Of a DNA stretch of 64,000 nucleotides, positions 42,543 to 52,743 are shown piece by piece. The translations under genes and the position numbers were made by a program. Every line of letters starts with the position of its first letter. Position 1 is the stretch's first letter. This DNA comes from Orientallactaga sibirica. Its lineage: Eukaryota > Chordata > Mammalia > Rodentia > Dipodidae. The stretch covers positions 2,478,501-2,542,500 of the forward strand of contig JAEOAD010000026.1 in NCBI GenBank assembly GCA_036365145.1, read 5' to 3'. The notes under the pieces are model-generated. The model was given only the letters and a program-made list of their open reading frames with translations, did not search any database and was not told the origin of the DNA.

Positions 42543-43261
42543 GTGAGGCATCCTCGGGAGGGACAAGGTGTCACCACCCCCACTTGGCTGTGTCCACACT
42601 TCCATAGGGACCCTGCCATGTGTCTGGATGGGTGTGGCTCGCTGTGCCCTGCTTGGTGCTCCCAGTGAATGTCCCCTCCTCTCTCAGAGCATCTGGTGCT
42701 CCCTCCCCCCACCCCTGCTGCTCAGGGACCGAGGTGGAAACCCTCTACTCAGGAGCAAGAGTACAATCTGGTTGCTCAGTTGCTTGTCCTGATAGCTCAA
42801 GCTGAAAGGCCAGCTGTCCCCCGAGGCCACTGTGTATGACAAATGCACATAGCCAGCTCACCCCTCTCTAAAATGAGCCCCCCCAACATTCTGTCCAAAG
42901 AGAAAACAGGATTAGGACACTAAAGTGGGGGATGCCTGTGTTTGCACTCGGGTGACATCTCTGCTCAGGAAGGCACGTTGGTGTCTGCCATGTCCCTTCA
43001 CTCTGCTGGCCTGACATTGCCCCCTGAGGTACCCTTGGGTGCAGAGTCCAAGGACTTCTATGAGGCCATGCAGAAGGTGGCCCTATGGCACCATCTCCCA
43101 TATGGAGGTGGGAGTAGTCTGTTGCCCTGGCTGATCTGCTCGCTGGTGAGGGTGGGCCCTGCGATGTGGCTGTGTGGGGGTGGGGGCAACCTGGTGTGGC
43201 CCGTGGGTGCCAGGTCTGGGCAGAGGGACCCAGCAGTGGCAGATGCCTGTCTCCTCGGCAG
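42543..43261. other. MYO18B intron sequence without recognised repeats
   Basis: A minus-strand 201-codon frame (42868-43473) overlaps coding exon 9 and is a shadow of it and of intron sequence. A 40-codon stretch at about 43,021-43,100 reads smoothly but has no splice sites matching the gene. Confidence 0.4.
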
Positions 43262-43362
43262 ACGATGCTCTTGGAGAAGAGCCGAGTGGCCCGGCAGCCG
43301 GAAGGGGAAGGAAACTTCCAGGTTTTCTCCCAGCTGCTAGCTGGACTGGACAGAGATCTCAG
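43262..43362 (+). CDS. MYO18B: MYO18B coding exon 9
   Basis: Acceptor TGTCTCCTCGGCAG and donor GTAGGT bound 101 bases (33 codons plus two, residues 706-738 and part of 739). It encodes [19 protein letters not shown] and then [35 protein letters not shown] is the general myosin motif after switch I, so the fold is clearly a motor. The split codon is completed to Arg in the next exon. Confidence 0.95.
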
Positions 43363-44275
43363 GTAGGTGAGCTCCTGGGACACATGGGGACAGAGGAGGG
43401 AGTGGGACAAAGGAAAGCTGCCCTCCAGGACCAGATTTGAGTGACAGGGATCAAAAAGTAGCAAATTAATCAATGGTAGGGTGGGATATGGCCATAGTGA
43501 GGTGGCATGTGCATCATATTTTGGAAGATTTGCTCTGCCCTGGTGTCCCCTCCCATCCTGGCAGGTGTGTGTGGAAGGGACAGGCTGTAAGCAGGGGGAA
43601 GATATGCTTGGTCCCAGATTTTGCCCTCCATGGGCCTCTCTGAGCCCTGGGCTCTTCTGTAAAGTGGAACTTCTATTGCCCTGAGTCCTTACGAAACATT
43701 AGATTTCAAGACAGTGGGCCCAGTGGGTGGTGCAGAGTGTGGAGGCCCCCAGTTCGGCTCAAGGATGCTTGGGTGCTACAGAGCTGAGCCCCTTTGGCCA
43801 GCTCCCCAGGGGCAGCCATCTGCAGGCTCTGCTCCCAAGAGTGATGACGAGAACCTAGGAAAGGTAACCGAGGCTTCGGAAGGGCCAGTGGCAGATGGCA
43901 AGGTGGCCTGGGTTGCTGGGATTCACAGCTGGCTACCTCTAATGCTCAGGCCCTCACTGGCATCGAATGGAGCCATCATGAGCCTTAGCAGAGCCCAGCC
44001 AGCCAGGTCTTGCTCTGAGAACTGTCGCAGTGTGACCGATATGGAAGGCCTCCAGCTGATGGATAGAAGCCCAGACTTAGGCTTGTGGCCTCCCACCATG
44101 TGAAATGGGACTCTCTTAGAGTGCCACACAAGGTCTGGTGTGGGGGTAGTCAGAGAAGGGATGCCCCTGGGTAAACGTCGGTGACTGAGGTTTGGGGTCA
44201 GATGTGGTGCAGGGCTGCCACCCCGCAGACCTTGGCAGGGACCATCTCCCCTCACTTATGTCCCATCTCCTCCAG
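43363..44275. other. MYO18B intron sequence without recognised repeats
   Basis: No SINE, and only overlapping short frames on both strands. Confidence 0.4.
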
Positions 44276-44339
44276 GACGGAGCTGAACCTGCACCAGATG
44301 GCTGACAGCAGCAGCTTTGGCATGGGTGTATGGTCCAAG
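44276..44339 (+). CDS. MYO18B: MYO18B coding exon 10
   Basis: Acceptor CATCTCCTCCAG and donor GTAAGG bound 64 bases (residues 739-760): RTELNLHQMADSSSFGMGVW and SK. Short exons are usual in this part of the gene. The next coding exon is almost 12 kb downstream. Confidence 0.93.
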
Positions 44340-44559
44340 GTAAGGGGGCAGCCCTCTGGGTTTGTTCCTTGGCAGGAGGGGAGGTGATTGAGGGGCCCCT
44401 GTTCCACATGTCTCCCTGGGCTCTGGGTTTGCAGTTGGCAAGGACCAGTCATGAGGAGAAGGTTGGCTGACCTCTGTAAGGTCTGGGCTGATGATGGAGA
44501 AGTGAGGCTTGTCCCCGAAAAGGACGTGGTGCAGCAGAGAAATCTGTGTTCCAAATCAT

Positions 44560-44760
44560 GGGGTCATTGTTGAACCCTGGCTCAGACGCCCCTCGCATGG
44601 GTGACCTCAGACATGGGACTTGACCTCTCTGAACGACTGTTTCTTCTTCAGGGTGACAGGAATAGTGTCTGTGTAATGACACACACAGACCTCTCAGCGC
44701 AGCTCCCTGTAGATGCTGATGCTGTGGGCAGAAGGCAGGCACTGCCTGCATAGTTCCTGC
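44560..44760 (-). repeat. MIR element, antisense
   Basis: GACTTGACCTCTCTGAACGA, TTTCTTCTTCAGGGTGACAG and a following TGTGTAATGACAC match the reverse MIR core. Confidence 0.7.
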
Positions 44761-44768
44761 TGACTGAG

Positions 44769-44808
<40 letters not shown>
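44769..44808. repeat. (GT)n microsatellite
   Basis: About 19 GT units. Confidence 0.97.
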
Positions 44809-44809
<1 letters not shown>

Positions 44810-45019
44810 ACACTGGGTGATGGGTGATGGACGGCTTATTAAATGAAGATGGTTCACCTGTATGATAGTTGATTCATTTGTTCAAGTTCAGTAGTCATTT
44901 TCTGAATCCCCATCTCCCTTCAACCAGTTCTAACCATCTTGGCTAAGTCTTGAGACGCTGGTCGTCATCCACGAGTTTTCACTGTGGCAGGTCAGACAGG
45001 ACTTCCATGTGAGAGGACA

Positions 45020-45435
45020 TGTCAGAGGTTGAGGGAGATTCTGGGGAGATGCTGAGGGAGATTCTGGGGGAGATGCTGGGGGAGGTGCTGGGGAGATGCG
45101 GAGGGAGATGCTGGAAGAGATGCTGAGGGGGATGCTGGGGGGATGCTGGGGAGATGCTGGGGGAGGATGGTGGGGAGATGCTGGGAGAGATGCTGAGGGG
45201 ATGCTGGGGGAGTGGTGGGGAGATTCTGGGGGGATGCTGGGGGGAGGTGCTGGGGAGATTCTGGGGAGATGGTGGGGAGATGCTTGGGGAGGTGCTGAGG
45301 GAGATTCTGGGGGAGATGGTGGGGAGATGCTGGGAGAGATGCTGAGGGAGATGCTGGGGGAGGTGCTGGGGGAGGTACTGACGGAGATGCTGTGGGGCAT
45401 GGTGAGGGAGTTGATGAGGGCGATGCTGAGGGCAC
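45020..45435. repeat. G-rich minisatellite
   Basis: About 400 bp of variants of GGGAGATGCTGGGGGAG and GAGATTCTGGG in units of roughly 12-27 bp. The + strand is almost free of C. Both strands stay open (Gly/Glu/Met-rich on plus, Ser/Pro-rich on minus) purely because of the repeat. Confidence 0.93.
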
Positions 45436-45507
45436 CAGAGGATGGTTGGAAGAACTCCTTCCTCCACCAGAGAAAGCTTCTTAGGTAGGGGGGGCATTTG
45501 CCATGGA

Positions 45508-45556
45508 ATTTTACTTTTTTATTTTAAAAATATTTTATTTATTTATTTGCAAGAAG

Positions 45557-45607
<51 letters not shown>

Positions 45608-45772
45608 TGAATATGGGTGCGCCGGGGCCTCTTGCCACTGCAAACAAACTCCAGATGATGCGCTTCTTTGTGCATCTGGCTTTACGTGGGTACCAGGGAA
45701 TTGAACCAGGCCACCAGGCTTTGTAAGCAAACATCTTTAACCTTTAATTAAGCTTTAATCTCTCCAGCCCTG
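45508..45772 (-). repeat. tRNA-derived SINE with (GA)n
   Basis: GA run at 45558-45602. The head has a small duplication (CTTTAACCTTTAATTAAGCTTTAA). It ends TCTCTCCAGCCC. Confidence 0.87.
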
Positions 45773-45984
45773 CTCTGAGTTTTAAACAAGTGTGGGTTTA
45801 TAAGGTAGAAGGGAGTAGATAATTTCCTCTCCAAAATCTCTTTCCAATAATACATGTTTGGAAAAAAGTGGCACAGCCATAATTGGCATTTGCACTAAGG
45901 TCAGCAAAAAGACAAGTGCCTACTCCCTCCACTCATGAACTTGTAAGTAGAGCAAATAAGGAGAGGTGATAAAAGGGATTCAGG

Positions 45985-46198
45985 GCTGGAGAGATGGCTC
46001 AGTGGTTAAGGCACTTGCCTGCAAAGCCAAAGGACCCAGGATCGATTCCCCAGGACCCACGTAAGCCAGATGCGCAAGGTGGCGTACACATCTGGAGTTT
46101 GTTTGCAGTGGCTGGAGGCCCTGGCATGCCCATTCATTCTCTCTCTCTCCCCCCTCTTTCTTTTATAAATAAATAAATAAACAAATAAATAAATGGGA
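45985..46198 (+). repeat. tRNA-derived SINE
   Basis: Near-consensus copy: GGGCTGGAGAGATGGCTCAG head, B-box GGATCGATTCCC and (AAAT)n tail. Confidence 0.93.
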
Positions 46199-46199
46199 T

Positions 46200-46828
46200 A
46201 CAAATGGGAAAGGAAGAAGTCAAACTATTCTTATTGGCAGATAATCTGATTTACACATCAGAGACCCTAAAATCTATTCTAGAAAACTTCGAGGGCTGTA
46301 CACGCTTTCAGCAAAGTGGCAGGATGCTATAATAAATGACTACGAAATCAGGGAAACAATTCTATGCACTAAGAAAGCAAAACACAACAAAACAACAAGC
46401 AAACCTTGAAATAAACTAAGCAAGGAAGTGAAAGACCTCTGCAATGAAACTATAAAACACTGAAGAAAGAAACCAACAAAGATTCCAAAAGATGGAAAGA
46501 CCTCCCATGCTCACGGATCAGAAGACAAAGTATTATGAAAGTGGCCATTGTACCAAAAGCAATCTACAGACTCAGCGCAGTCTTCCCCAGTGACACATCG
46601 GACTGAGGATTAATACGTAGGCTATACAAAGAACTCAAAAGCTAAACAGTAAAATAAATCAGCCCAGTTGAAACATGGGCTAATGAAACGAACAGAAAGC
46701 TCTCAAAAGATGAAATACACACGGCCAATCAACATACTGAAACATGTTCAACCTCACAAACCATCAGAGAAATGCAGGTAGAAGCCACATTGAGATTCAT
46801 CTCACCCCAGTCCGAATGGCAGTCATGG
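46200..46828 (+). mobile_element. L1 fragment, 3' part of ORF2
   Basis: GGAAGAAGTCAAACTATTCT, TGGCAGATAATCTGATTTAC (the reverse transcriptase FADD region, degenerate), AAAGTGGCAGGATGCTATAA and CATTGAGATTCATCTCACCC run in L1 order. Stops and indels are frequent; it is long dead. Confidence 0.85.
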
Positions 46829-47034
46829 GGCTGGAGAGATGGCTTAGCGGTTAAGGTGTTTGCCTGTAAAGCCTAAGGACCCAGGTTTGATTCCCGAGGA
46901 CCCACGTAAGCCAGATGCACATGATGGCGCATGTGTCCCCTTGTGCATCTGACTTACGTGATTCTGGGGAATTGAACCAGGGGTCCTTAGGCTTCACAGG
47001 CAAATGCCTTAATTGCTAAGCCATTTACCCAGCC
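46829..47034. repeat. Two SINE halves fused head-out as a palindrome
   Basis: 46829-46938 is a + SINE head and body (GGGGCTGGAGAGATGGCTTA to GGCGCATGTGTCCCC). 46939-47034 is a minus body and head (TTGTGCATCTGACTTACGTG to AGCCATTTACCCAGCC). The two halves are reverse complements for about 90 bases. Confidence 0.88.
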
Positions 47035-47035
47035 T

Positions 47036-47086
47036 GGGATTTTAAAAATTTTTATTTATTCATTTGAGATAGAGAGAAAGAGACAG

Positions 47087-47149
<63 letters not shown>

Positions 47150-47339
47150 TATATTTATGATAGATAAATGGATGGAGAATAAATGTGGACATGCTTGGGC
47201 CTCCTGTCACTGCAAATGAACTCCAGATGCATGCACTATTTTTGCATCTGGCTTTACATGGGTACTGGGGAATTGAACCCAGGCCATCGGGCTTTGCAAG
47301 AAAGCACCTATTAACTACTTAGCCATCTCTCCAACCCCA
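47036..47339 (-). repeat. tRNA-derived SINE with (TA)n(CA)n
   Basis: TA run at 47089-47134 then CA, followed by the reverse body. Ends GCCATCTCTCCAACCCC. Confidence 0.87.
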
Positions 47340-47670
47340 CAATGGTTTTTTTTTTCTCAGCCATTGTAGGAAAAAGTATACAACTGGAGATTATAATATT
47401 AAGTGAATTGAGTCAGTTTTACAGTGATAAATATTGCATGTTTTCTGTCTGATGTGGTCTCTAGATTTTTATGTAGATACATAAGATCATGCCTGCATAT
47501 ATGACATGTAAATAGAAGTGAAATTGTCTAGGGGACAAGGGCAAAGGGAGAAATATGTTCAATGCACATCACATATTTGTATGAAAATAAGAGTATCAAA
47601 CTCAAAACCAGATAAAGAAAGAACAGAGAAGAAAATCACAGGCCAATATCTCTGTTTGTCCGTAATGCAG
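47340..47670 (+). mobile_element. L1 fragments, rearranged
   Basis: 47365-47480 (GGAGATTATAATATTAAGTG, GCATGTTTTCTGTCTGATGT) is L1 3' sequence. 47590-47660 (CTCAAAACCAGATAAAGAAA, ACAGGCCAATATCTCTG) is from further 5' in ORF2, so the order is scrambled. Confidence 0.7.
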
Positions 47671-47674
47671 TGGC

Positions 47675-47992
47675 ATGCACAGTGATTATACACGGAGGAA
47701 ATCGTCCCGACTCCAGTCTACAAGAGAACAAATTAACTTCATGCAAATCAGGAAATCCTCTTTCCAAGATGCCGCTCACGTGAACAGGCGCGCAGGACAG
47801 CCCATGCAAATTTCGTTATTTGACAAACAATTTGTATCCCGGGCATTTGGATTAGAGAAAACTGTTAAAATTCGCAGGCATACCCGAAAGAGAACGGGCA
47901 GAGGAGGGAATGCATACCTCCCCGAGGGTCTGAGAACTGCACGTGAGCTCGGGCTAGTCACAGATCAAAGGCTAAGGATGAAGAGCTTTTGA
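47675..47992 (+). other. Unidentified 105-codon open frame
   Basis: ATG to stop, with an Arg/Lys-rich product (for example TVKIRRHTRKRTGRGG). No family is recognised and there is no splice context. It sits between L1 fragments at 47340-47670 and 48035-48165 and may be remodelled L1 sequence. It is more likely chance than a gene. Confidence 0.2.
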
Positions 47993-48034
47993 CAGGCCAC
48001 TGCTCCAACCAGGACAGCTGGCCTGACACAGATG

Positions 48035-48165
48035 GGTCACACCTTGGGCTGGGGACACGTGGGGTCCTTGGAACTGTTCCGCCCTGCTGGTGAGGATGTA
48101 AAATGGTGCAGCCACGCTGACAAACAGTTTAGGAGATCCTCAAGGAAGCTCTGCGGCCGTCTTTC
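48035..48165 (+). mobile_element. L1 fragment
   Basis: CCCTGCTGGTGAGGATGTAA, AATGGTGCAGCCACGCTGAC and AACAGTTTAGGAGATCCTCA match the L1 segment that normally follows the one ending at 46828. Confidence 0.7.
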
Positions 48166-48289
48166 ACACAGCACTCTCTTCTACCGTGGCTGCCTATTGA
48201 AGGTCAGCTGGTAACGGAAACAGCTGGACGTGTTAGGTGGCAGGAAGCACTGGACATCACGAAGCTTTCCTATCATTTCCTTTTTCACT

Positions 48290-48640
48290 GTCTGCTGTCG
48301 TCGCCGTCTTGTTGCTGGGACAAAGCACCCCGTCGAAATGCAGCTGGTGGGAGGAAGGGTTTTATGTTGGCTCACAGTCTCGAGGGGAAGCTTCGTGATG
48401 GCAGGGAAAGCATGGCATGAGCAGAGGCTGGGCATCACCTCTGCCACAGCCAGTGGACAACAGCAGCAGGAGGGCGAGCTGAGCTCTGACATAGATGAGC
48501 TGGCTGTAACACCCATAAGGCCACCCCCAGGAACACATCTCCAGCAAGGTTCCACCTCCCAAGTTGCCATCAGCTGGGGACCATGTGTTCAAAACAGATG
48601 TGTTTATGGGGGGCATCTGACTCAAACTGCCACACTGTCA
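48290..48640 (-). mobile_element. MaLR-type LTR, antisense
   Basis: TTGTTGCTGGGACAAAGCAC, GGGAAGCTTCGTGATGGCAG, GTGGACAACAGCAGCAGGAG and TTATGGGGGGCATCTGACTC are the reverse of the LTR at 22113-22447. Confidence 0.75.
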
Positions 48641-49150
48641 TTTATTATTCTGCCACTTAGCCTGATCTTTAAGCAAGTGCATCAGAGGGATCTCCTGGGT
48701 ACACTAAATCCAAGCCCAGTTGACAATGGAGAGAAAACTCTGGATTTTATTTTTTTCCACTAAATTACTTGCCATTTTTGGTTTGACCTTGAGCTTTTTT
48801 GATTACATCAGACCAACTCTAAGCATCTTGTGATTTCACCATTTTCCCCCTGTACTTCAAAAAATTGGAGTCAAACCGATAGTAATGTGTATGAAGTATA
48901 TATACCACTTTTCCAGGTGGCGAGAGCTTGTCTGGAGGTTACAGCAGGAGAGCACAGCTATTCATGTACCCTTGGCCAAAGGACAGTCCTATATGGGGGA
49001 AGGTCATCGTCTTCCATGGGGAGCATGCAGCGTTGGGAGGGGTGTGCATGGACTGGGTGGGGAGGAAGGGGACATCTGCCCAGCCAGCCAGATCATTTGG
49101 ACTCAACCCTCAGTGACAGCCAGATCACCCTTACATTTGTATACCACTTT
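48641..49150. other. Unassigned MYO18B intron sequence
   Basis: No exon or repeat is recognised. Confidence 0.35.
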
Positions 49151-49171
49151 TAAAAAGAACAACTCCAAGAT

Positions 49172-49210
<39 letters not shown>

Positions 49211-49520
49211 TATGTACAGGTGGGCACACACAGGTACACATGCATGTGGAGAGCAGAGAGGACAACCTCACGTGTTGTTCATCAGGAACCTTCTGGTTTT
49301 CGTTTGAGACAAGGTCTCTCACTGGCCTGGAACATTCCAGGTAGGCTAGACAGGCCATCCGGTGAGTCCCCGGGGATGCTGTCTCTGCCTCCCCCCAGCA
49401 CTGCAGTGACAAGCCTGCACCACCACACCTGGCTTCTATATAGGTTCTGGGGATTGAACTCAGGTCCTTGTGATTGCACGGCAGGCTCTGTTTCCACCGG
49501 GCCAGCTCCCCCCCACCCCA
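49172..49520 (-). repeat. B4-type SINE, antisense, with (GT)n
   Basis: GT run at 49172-49206, then GGACAACCTCACGTGTTGTT, GAGACAAGGTCTCTCACTGG, CTGCACCACCACACCTGGCT and GGGGATTGAACTCAGGTCC: reverse B1-like half, then reverse tRNA-like half. Confidence 0.82.
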
Positions 49521-49609
49521 TTGTATATATTCTTAGGCATGCTGGCAGCCCCACCCCTGATCTGGACCTTGAATAAGTTCCTGGAGCTCTGACCCAAGAT
49601 GATCTGTTT

Positions 49610-49812
49610 TTTAAAATATTTTATTTTTATTTATTTATTTGACAGAGGGGTAGGGAGGGAGAGAGAGAGAGAAAATGCGTGCGCCAGAGCCTCCAGCCAC
49701 TGCAAACGAACTCCAGACACAAACGCCTCCTTGGCTAACGTGGGTCCTGGGGAATCCCAGGCTTTCCAGGGAAATAAATGCCTTGACCGCTAAGCCATCC
49801 CTCCAGCCCCAA
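49610..49812 (-). repeat. tRNA-derived SINE, antisense
   Basis: AAATATTTTATTTTTATTTA start. The body is missing about 25 bases at CTCCTTGGCTAACG. Ends GCCATCCCTCCAGCCC; AAGATGATCT flanks both sides. Confidence 0.88.
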
Positions 49813-50054
49813 GATGATCTTTATTGATGGATTTTCCCCCAGCTCAAGAGAGACCCCGTGATATCCCTCACCCCACTTTAGTCTCACGCATCCTTGAAAT
49901 TCTCCTGCATAGAGTTGCATAGTGTGTGGCTGCTGTGGCTGGAGTGTGTCCTCTGGAACTGCATGTAGAATCTCAAAGTCACACATTGATGTTGTCTGGA
50001 GTGGGGTCTTTGGGAAGCATCTAGGATTCAATAAGCTCATGAGGGTGAGGCCCC
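49813..50054. repeat. Possible old LTR-like repeat remnant
   Basis: GTCTTTGGGAAGCATCTAGG and AATAAGCTCATGAGGGTGAG recall a common old mammalian repeat, but the class cannot be fixed by eye. Confidence 0.35.
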
Positions 50055-50759
50055 ATACATATGGTGGCAGTTTAATGCAGAACACCCTCCCATAAGCTCA
50101 TGTGAATGCATATTTAATCCCAAGCTGGCGGTTCCGTGAGGTTGTGGAAACGTTAGAAGGTGGAGCCCTGCTAGAGGAAGTGTGTCTCTAGAAGCAGGAT
50201 TTGAGGTGTAAAAGCCCAGCTCCGCGTCCTGTTCTCCATCTCTCTCTACTTCCTGAGCGTGTTGCAATGTTGTACCAGCTCCTCACTCCTCCCGTGTCTT
50301 TCCTGCAGTGATGAAACTTCTCCTTTGAGTACGTGGACTCAAACCCTTTTCCTTCCATGAGTGACTTCTGGTCAGATAAATTTGTTCATAGCGATGAGAA
50401 AGTAACTGCTACAAAGAAAAATTGTGTTGAGAAGTGAGGTCGTTGTTGCTTAAACGGGACTGTGTGGTTGCGTTTGGACCTTGTTTGCAGCGGGACAGTA
50501 GAGGAATTTGGAACCTTGGGTTAGAGCGGCCTTATGATGCTATAGGCAGAGCTTAGTGAGCCGTTCCTGGAGGTCAACCAGAAGGCCGAGAGAAATGTGG
50601 ACTCTGGTGGTTTGGCTCATGTGGTTCCAGAGGGGAAAAGGAACTCTGTTGGAAAATGGGTCTAGAGACAGTTTGTTTAGTACTTTAGCAAACAAACTGG
50701 CTGTGTTCTGTCCATGTCCTGAGAATTTGAGTGAAACTGAACTTTAAAGTAATGGACTA

Positions 50760-50990
50760 GGGCTGGAGAGATGGCTCAGCAGTGGAAGTGCTTGCCTGTG
50801 AAGCCTAAGGACCCATGTTGGACTCTCCAGATCCCACATAAGCCATGAACACAAGGTGACACAGGTACACAAGGTCACACATGTGCACAAGGTGGCGCAC
50901 ATATCTGGAGTTCAATTGCAGTGGCTGGAGCCCTGGCGTGTCAATTCTCTCTCTTTCTCTCCCTCTCATAAAAATATGACACAAAAAAAG
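50760..50990 (+). repeat. tRNA-derived SINE within the MaLR element
   Basis: GGGCTGGAGAGATGGCTCAG head with a triplicated ACAAGG(T)-type stretch (ACACAAGGTGACACAGGTAC) in the body. AAAGTAATG flanks both sides. Confidence 0.9.
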
Positions 50991-51331
50991 TAATGAATAA
51001 ACGTGTTTATGGGGGACATTTCAAAGCAGAAACAGCACTGATTCTGTGGTGTGGCTTCTCTTAGCTGCTCTGACTTAAATCTATAGCGAAAGAGAGCAAA
51101 ATGCAGAGCAGAAAGGTATGAAAAAAACCTGCATTTTGGCATGGAAGGAAATGAGAGCATGTTTGAAGTTCCCGATAAAGAGACTACAGTGTCTTTGGCT
51201 GTAATTGCTAAGGTTATTAAACGCCATTAAAGGAGATGCCTACTGCCCTGCATTGGGACAATAGGAATGATGCTCTGAGGGTAAAACTCAACCCATTGAA
51301 TATTCTACCTTAGTAAGAATGCAAATTATTA

Positions 51332-51489
51332 TTATTATTTATTTTTTTTGGTTTTTTGAAGTAGGGTCTCACTGTGGTCCAGGCTGACCTGGAATTAATT
51401 AGGTAGTCTCAGGGTAGCCTCGAACTCACGGTGATCCTCCTACCTCTGCCTCCCGAGTGTTGGGATTAAAGGTGTGCGCCACCACGCCC
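51332..51489 (-). repeat. B1-type SINE, antisense
   Basis: TTTTTTTTGGTTTTTTGAAG start and GCGCCACCACGCCCGGCC end. Confidence 0.92.
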
Positions 51490-51492
51490 GGC

Positions 51493-51497
<5 letters not shown>

Positions 51498-51524
<27 letters not shown>

Positions 51525-51667
51525 GGTTTTTCGAGGTAGGGTTTCACTCTGGTCCAGGCTGACCTGGAATTAACTATGTAGTCTCAGGGTGGCCTCGAAC
51601 TCTCAGCGATCCTCCTACCTCTGCCTCCCAAGTGCTGGGATTAAAGGCGTGCGCCACCACGCCCGGC
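51498..51667 (-). repeat. B1-type SINE, antisense, second of a pair
   Basis: CGGCCAAATT at about 51486 and 51670 is its target duplication, so it inserted at the very end of the preceding B1. It is closer to consensus than its neighbour. Confidence 0.92.
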
Positions 51668-52304
51668 TTCGGCCAAATTATTTTTGAAAGAGAAGGTTTA
51701 AAGGGAGAACACTGAAAGAGGCCAATGTCTCCCAAGGTCAGCAGACAGAGGCTGCTGCAGCTGTGCTTCATGCAGATCAAGCTTCGTCTCTAGTTACGCA
51801 GTCCCAGTTTTAAAGGTGTGATAAATGCAAGATGGAGGGGTGGGTCATGGAGTGTTTCTCCACGGTTCCAGGCCCCTGTGGAGGTCAGGTAATGTATGGC
51901 CTGCTGGGAGTCCCTGATAGGAGGCCCTGAGAGGCCACTGCATGACTTGGTAAGGGGAACCCTAAGTTGCCATGGAGACCCCAGGATGCTGGAGCTGCTA
52001 GGACCATGGAACGTCTGCCAAGAAAAGATGCAGGCTCAGTGTGCATCCAGCCTGCAAGAGAGGTGTCAGGCAGTGGAGCTGGATGGGCCAGAACTGCCCT
52101 GGGCATTCGGGGCCCAGAGGATTTCATCCCAAGGCCCAGATAACAGCCATGGAGATGTGGAAATGCAGGAGCTGACGTTTGCCCTGCTGGGTTTTGGTCT
52201 GGCTTTGGTCCAATCTTTTCTTGCTATGCCCCATGCCTCCCTTTTAGGACAGGAATGTTCACTCTGTGGCATCATATGTTGGAAGTATGTTGCTTTATTG
52301 TATT

Positions 52305-52506
52305 CATTTTAATATTATTTATTTATTTGTGAGAGAAAGACAGAGAGAGAGAGAGCAGGCATGCCAGGGCCTCTAGCTACTGCAAACAAATTCCTGATGC
52401 ATGTGTCACCTGTGCATCTGGCTTACATAGGTACTGGGGAATCAAACCTGGGTCCTTAGGCTTTGCAGACAAGTGCCTTAACCTCTAAGCCATCTCTCCA
52501 ACCCCA
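52305..52506 (-). repeat. tRNA-derived SINE, antisense
   Basis: Ends GCCATCTCTCCAACCCC. Confidence 0.88.
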
Positions 52507-52694
52507 TTTATTTATTTTTTATTTGCAAGGGGAGAGAGAAAGAGAGCAGGAATGGGCATGTCATGGCCTCTTGCTATGGCAGACGAACTCCAGATGTATG
52601 TGTCACTGTATATCTGGCTTTCCTGAGGGGAATTGAATCTGGGCTGGCACGTTTTGAAAGCAAGAATCTTCAACCACTGAGCTATCTCCCCAGC

Positions 52695-52741
<47 letters not shown>
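52507..52741 (-). repeat. tRNA-derived SINE and (GT)n
   Basis: A second adjacent antisense copy (52507-52694) ends CTATCTCCCCAGC and runs into about 22 GT units (52697-52741). Confidence 0.85.

Positions 52742-52743
<2 letters not shown>

Noticed and set aside
43021..43110. Possible extra MYO18B exon (smooth reading at 42942-43340)
   Set aside because: Coding exons 8 and 9 join in phase without it and the reading does not resemble any myosin segment.
42868..43473. 201-codon minus-strand frame
   Set aside because: It overlaps MYO18B coding exon 9 on the other strand and has no recognisable domain.
44930..45497. Ser/Pro-rich minus-strand frames of 137-172 codons and Gly/Glu-rich plus frame
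   Set aside because: Three overlapping frames on one strand are open at once, which is a property of the minisatellite unit, not of a gene.
45985..46060. Possible tRNA gene (good A and B boxes)
   Set aside because: The boxes belong to a SINE head present dozens of times here; the sequence continues into the SINE body instead of closing a cloverleaf.
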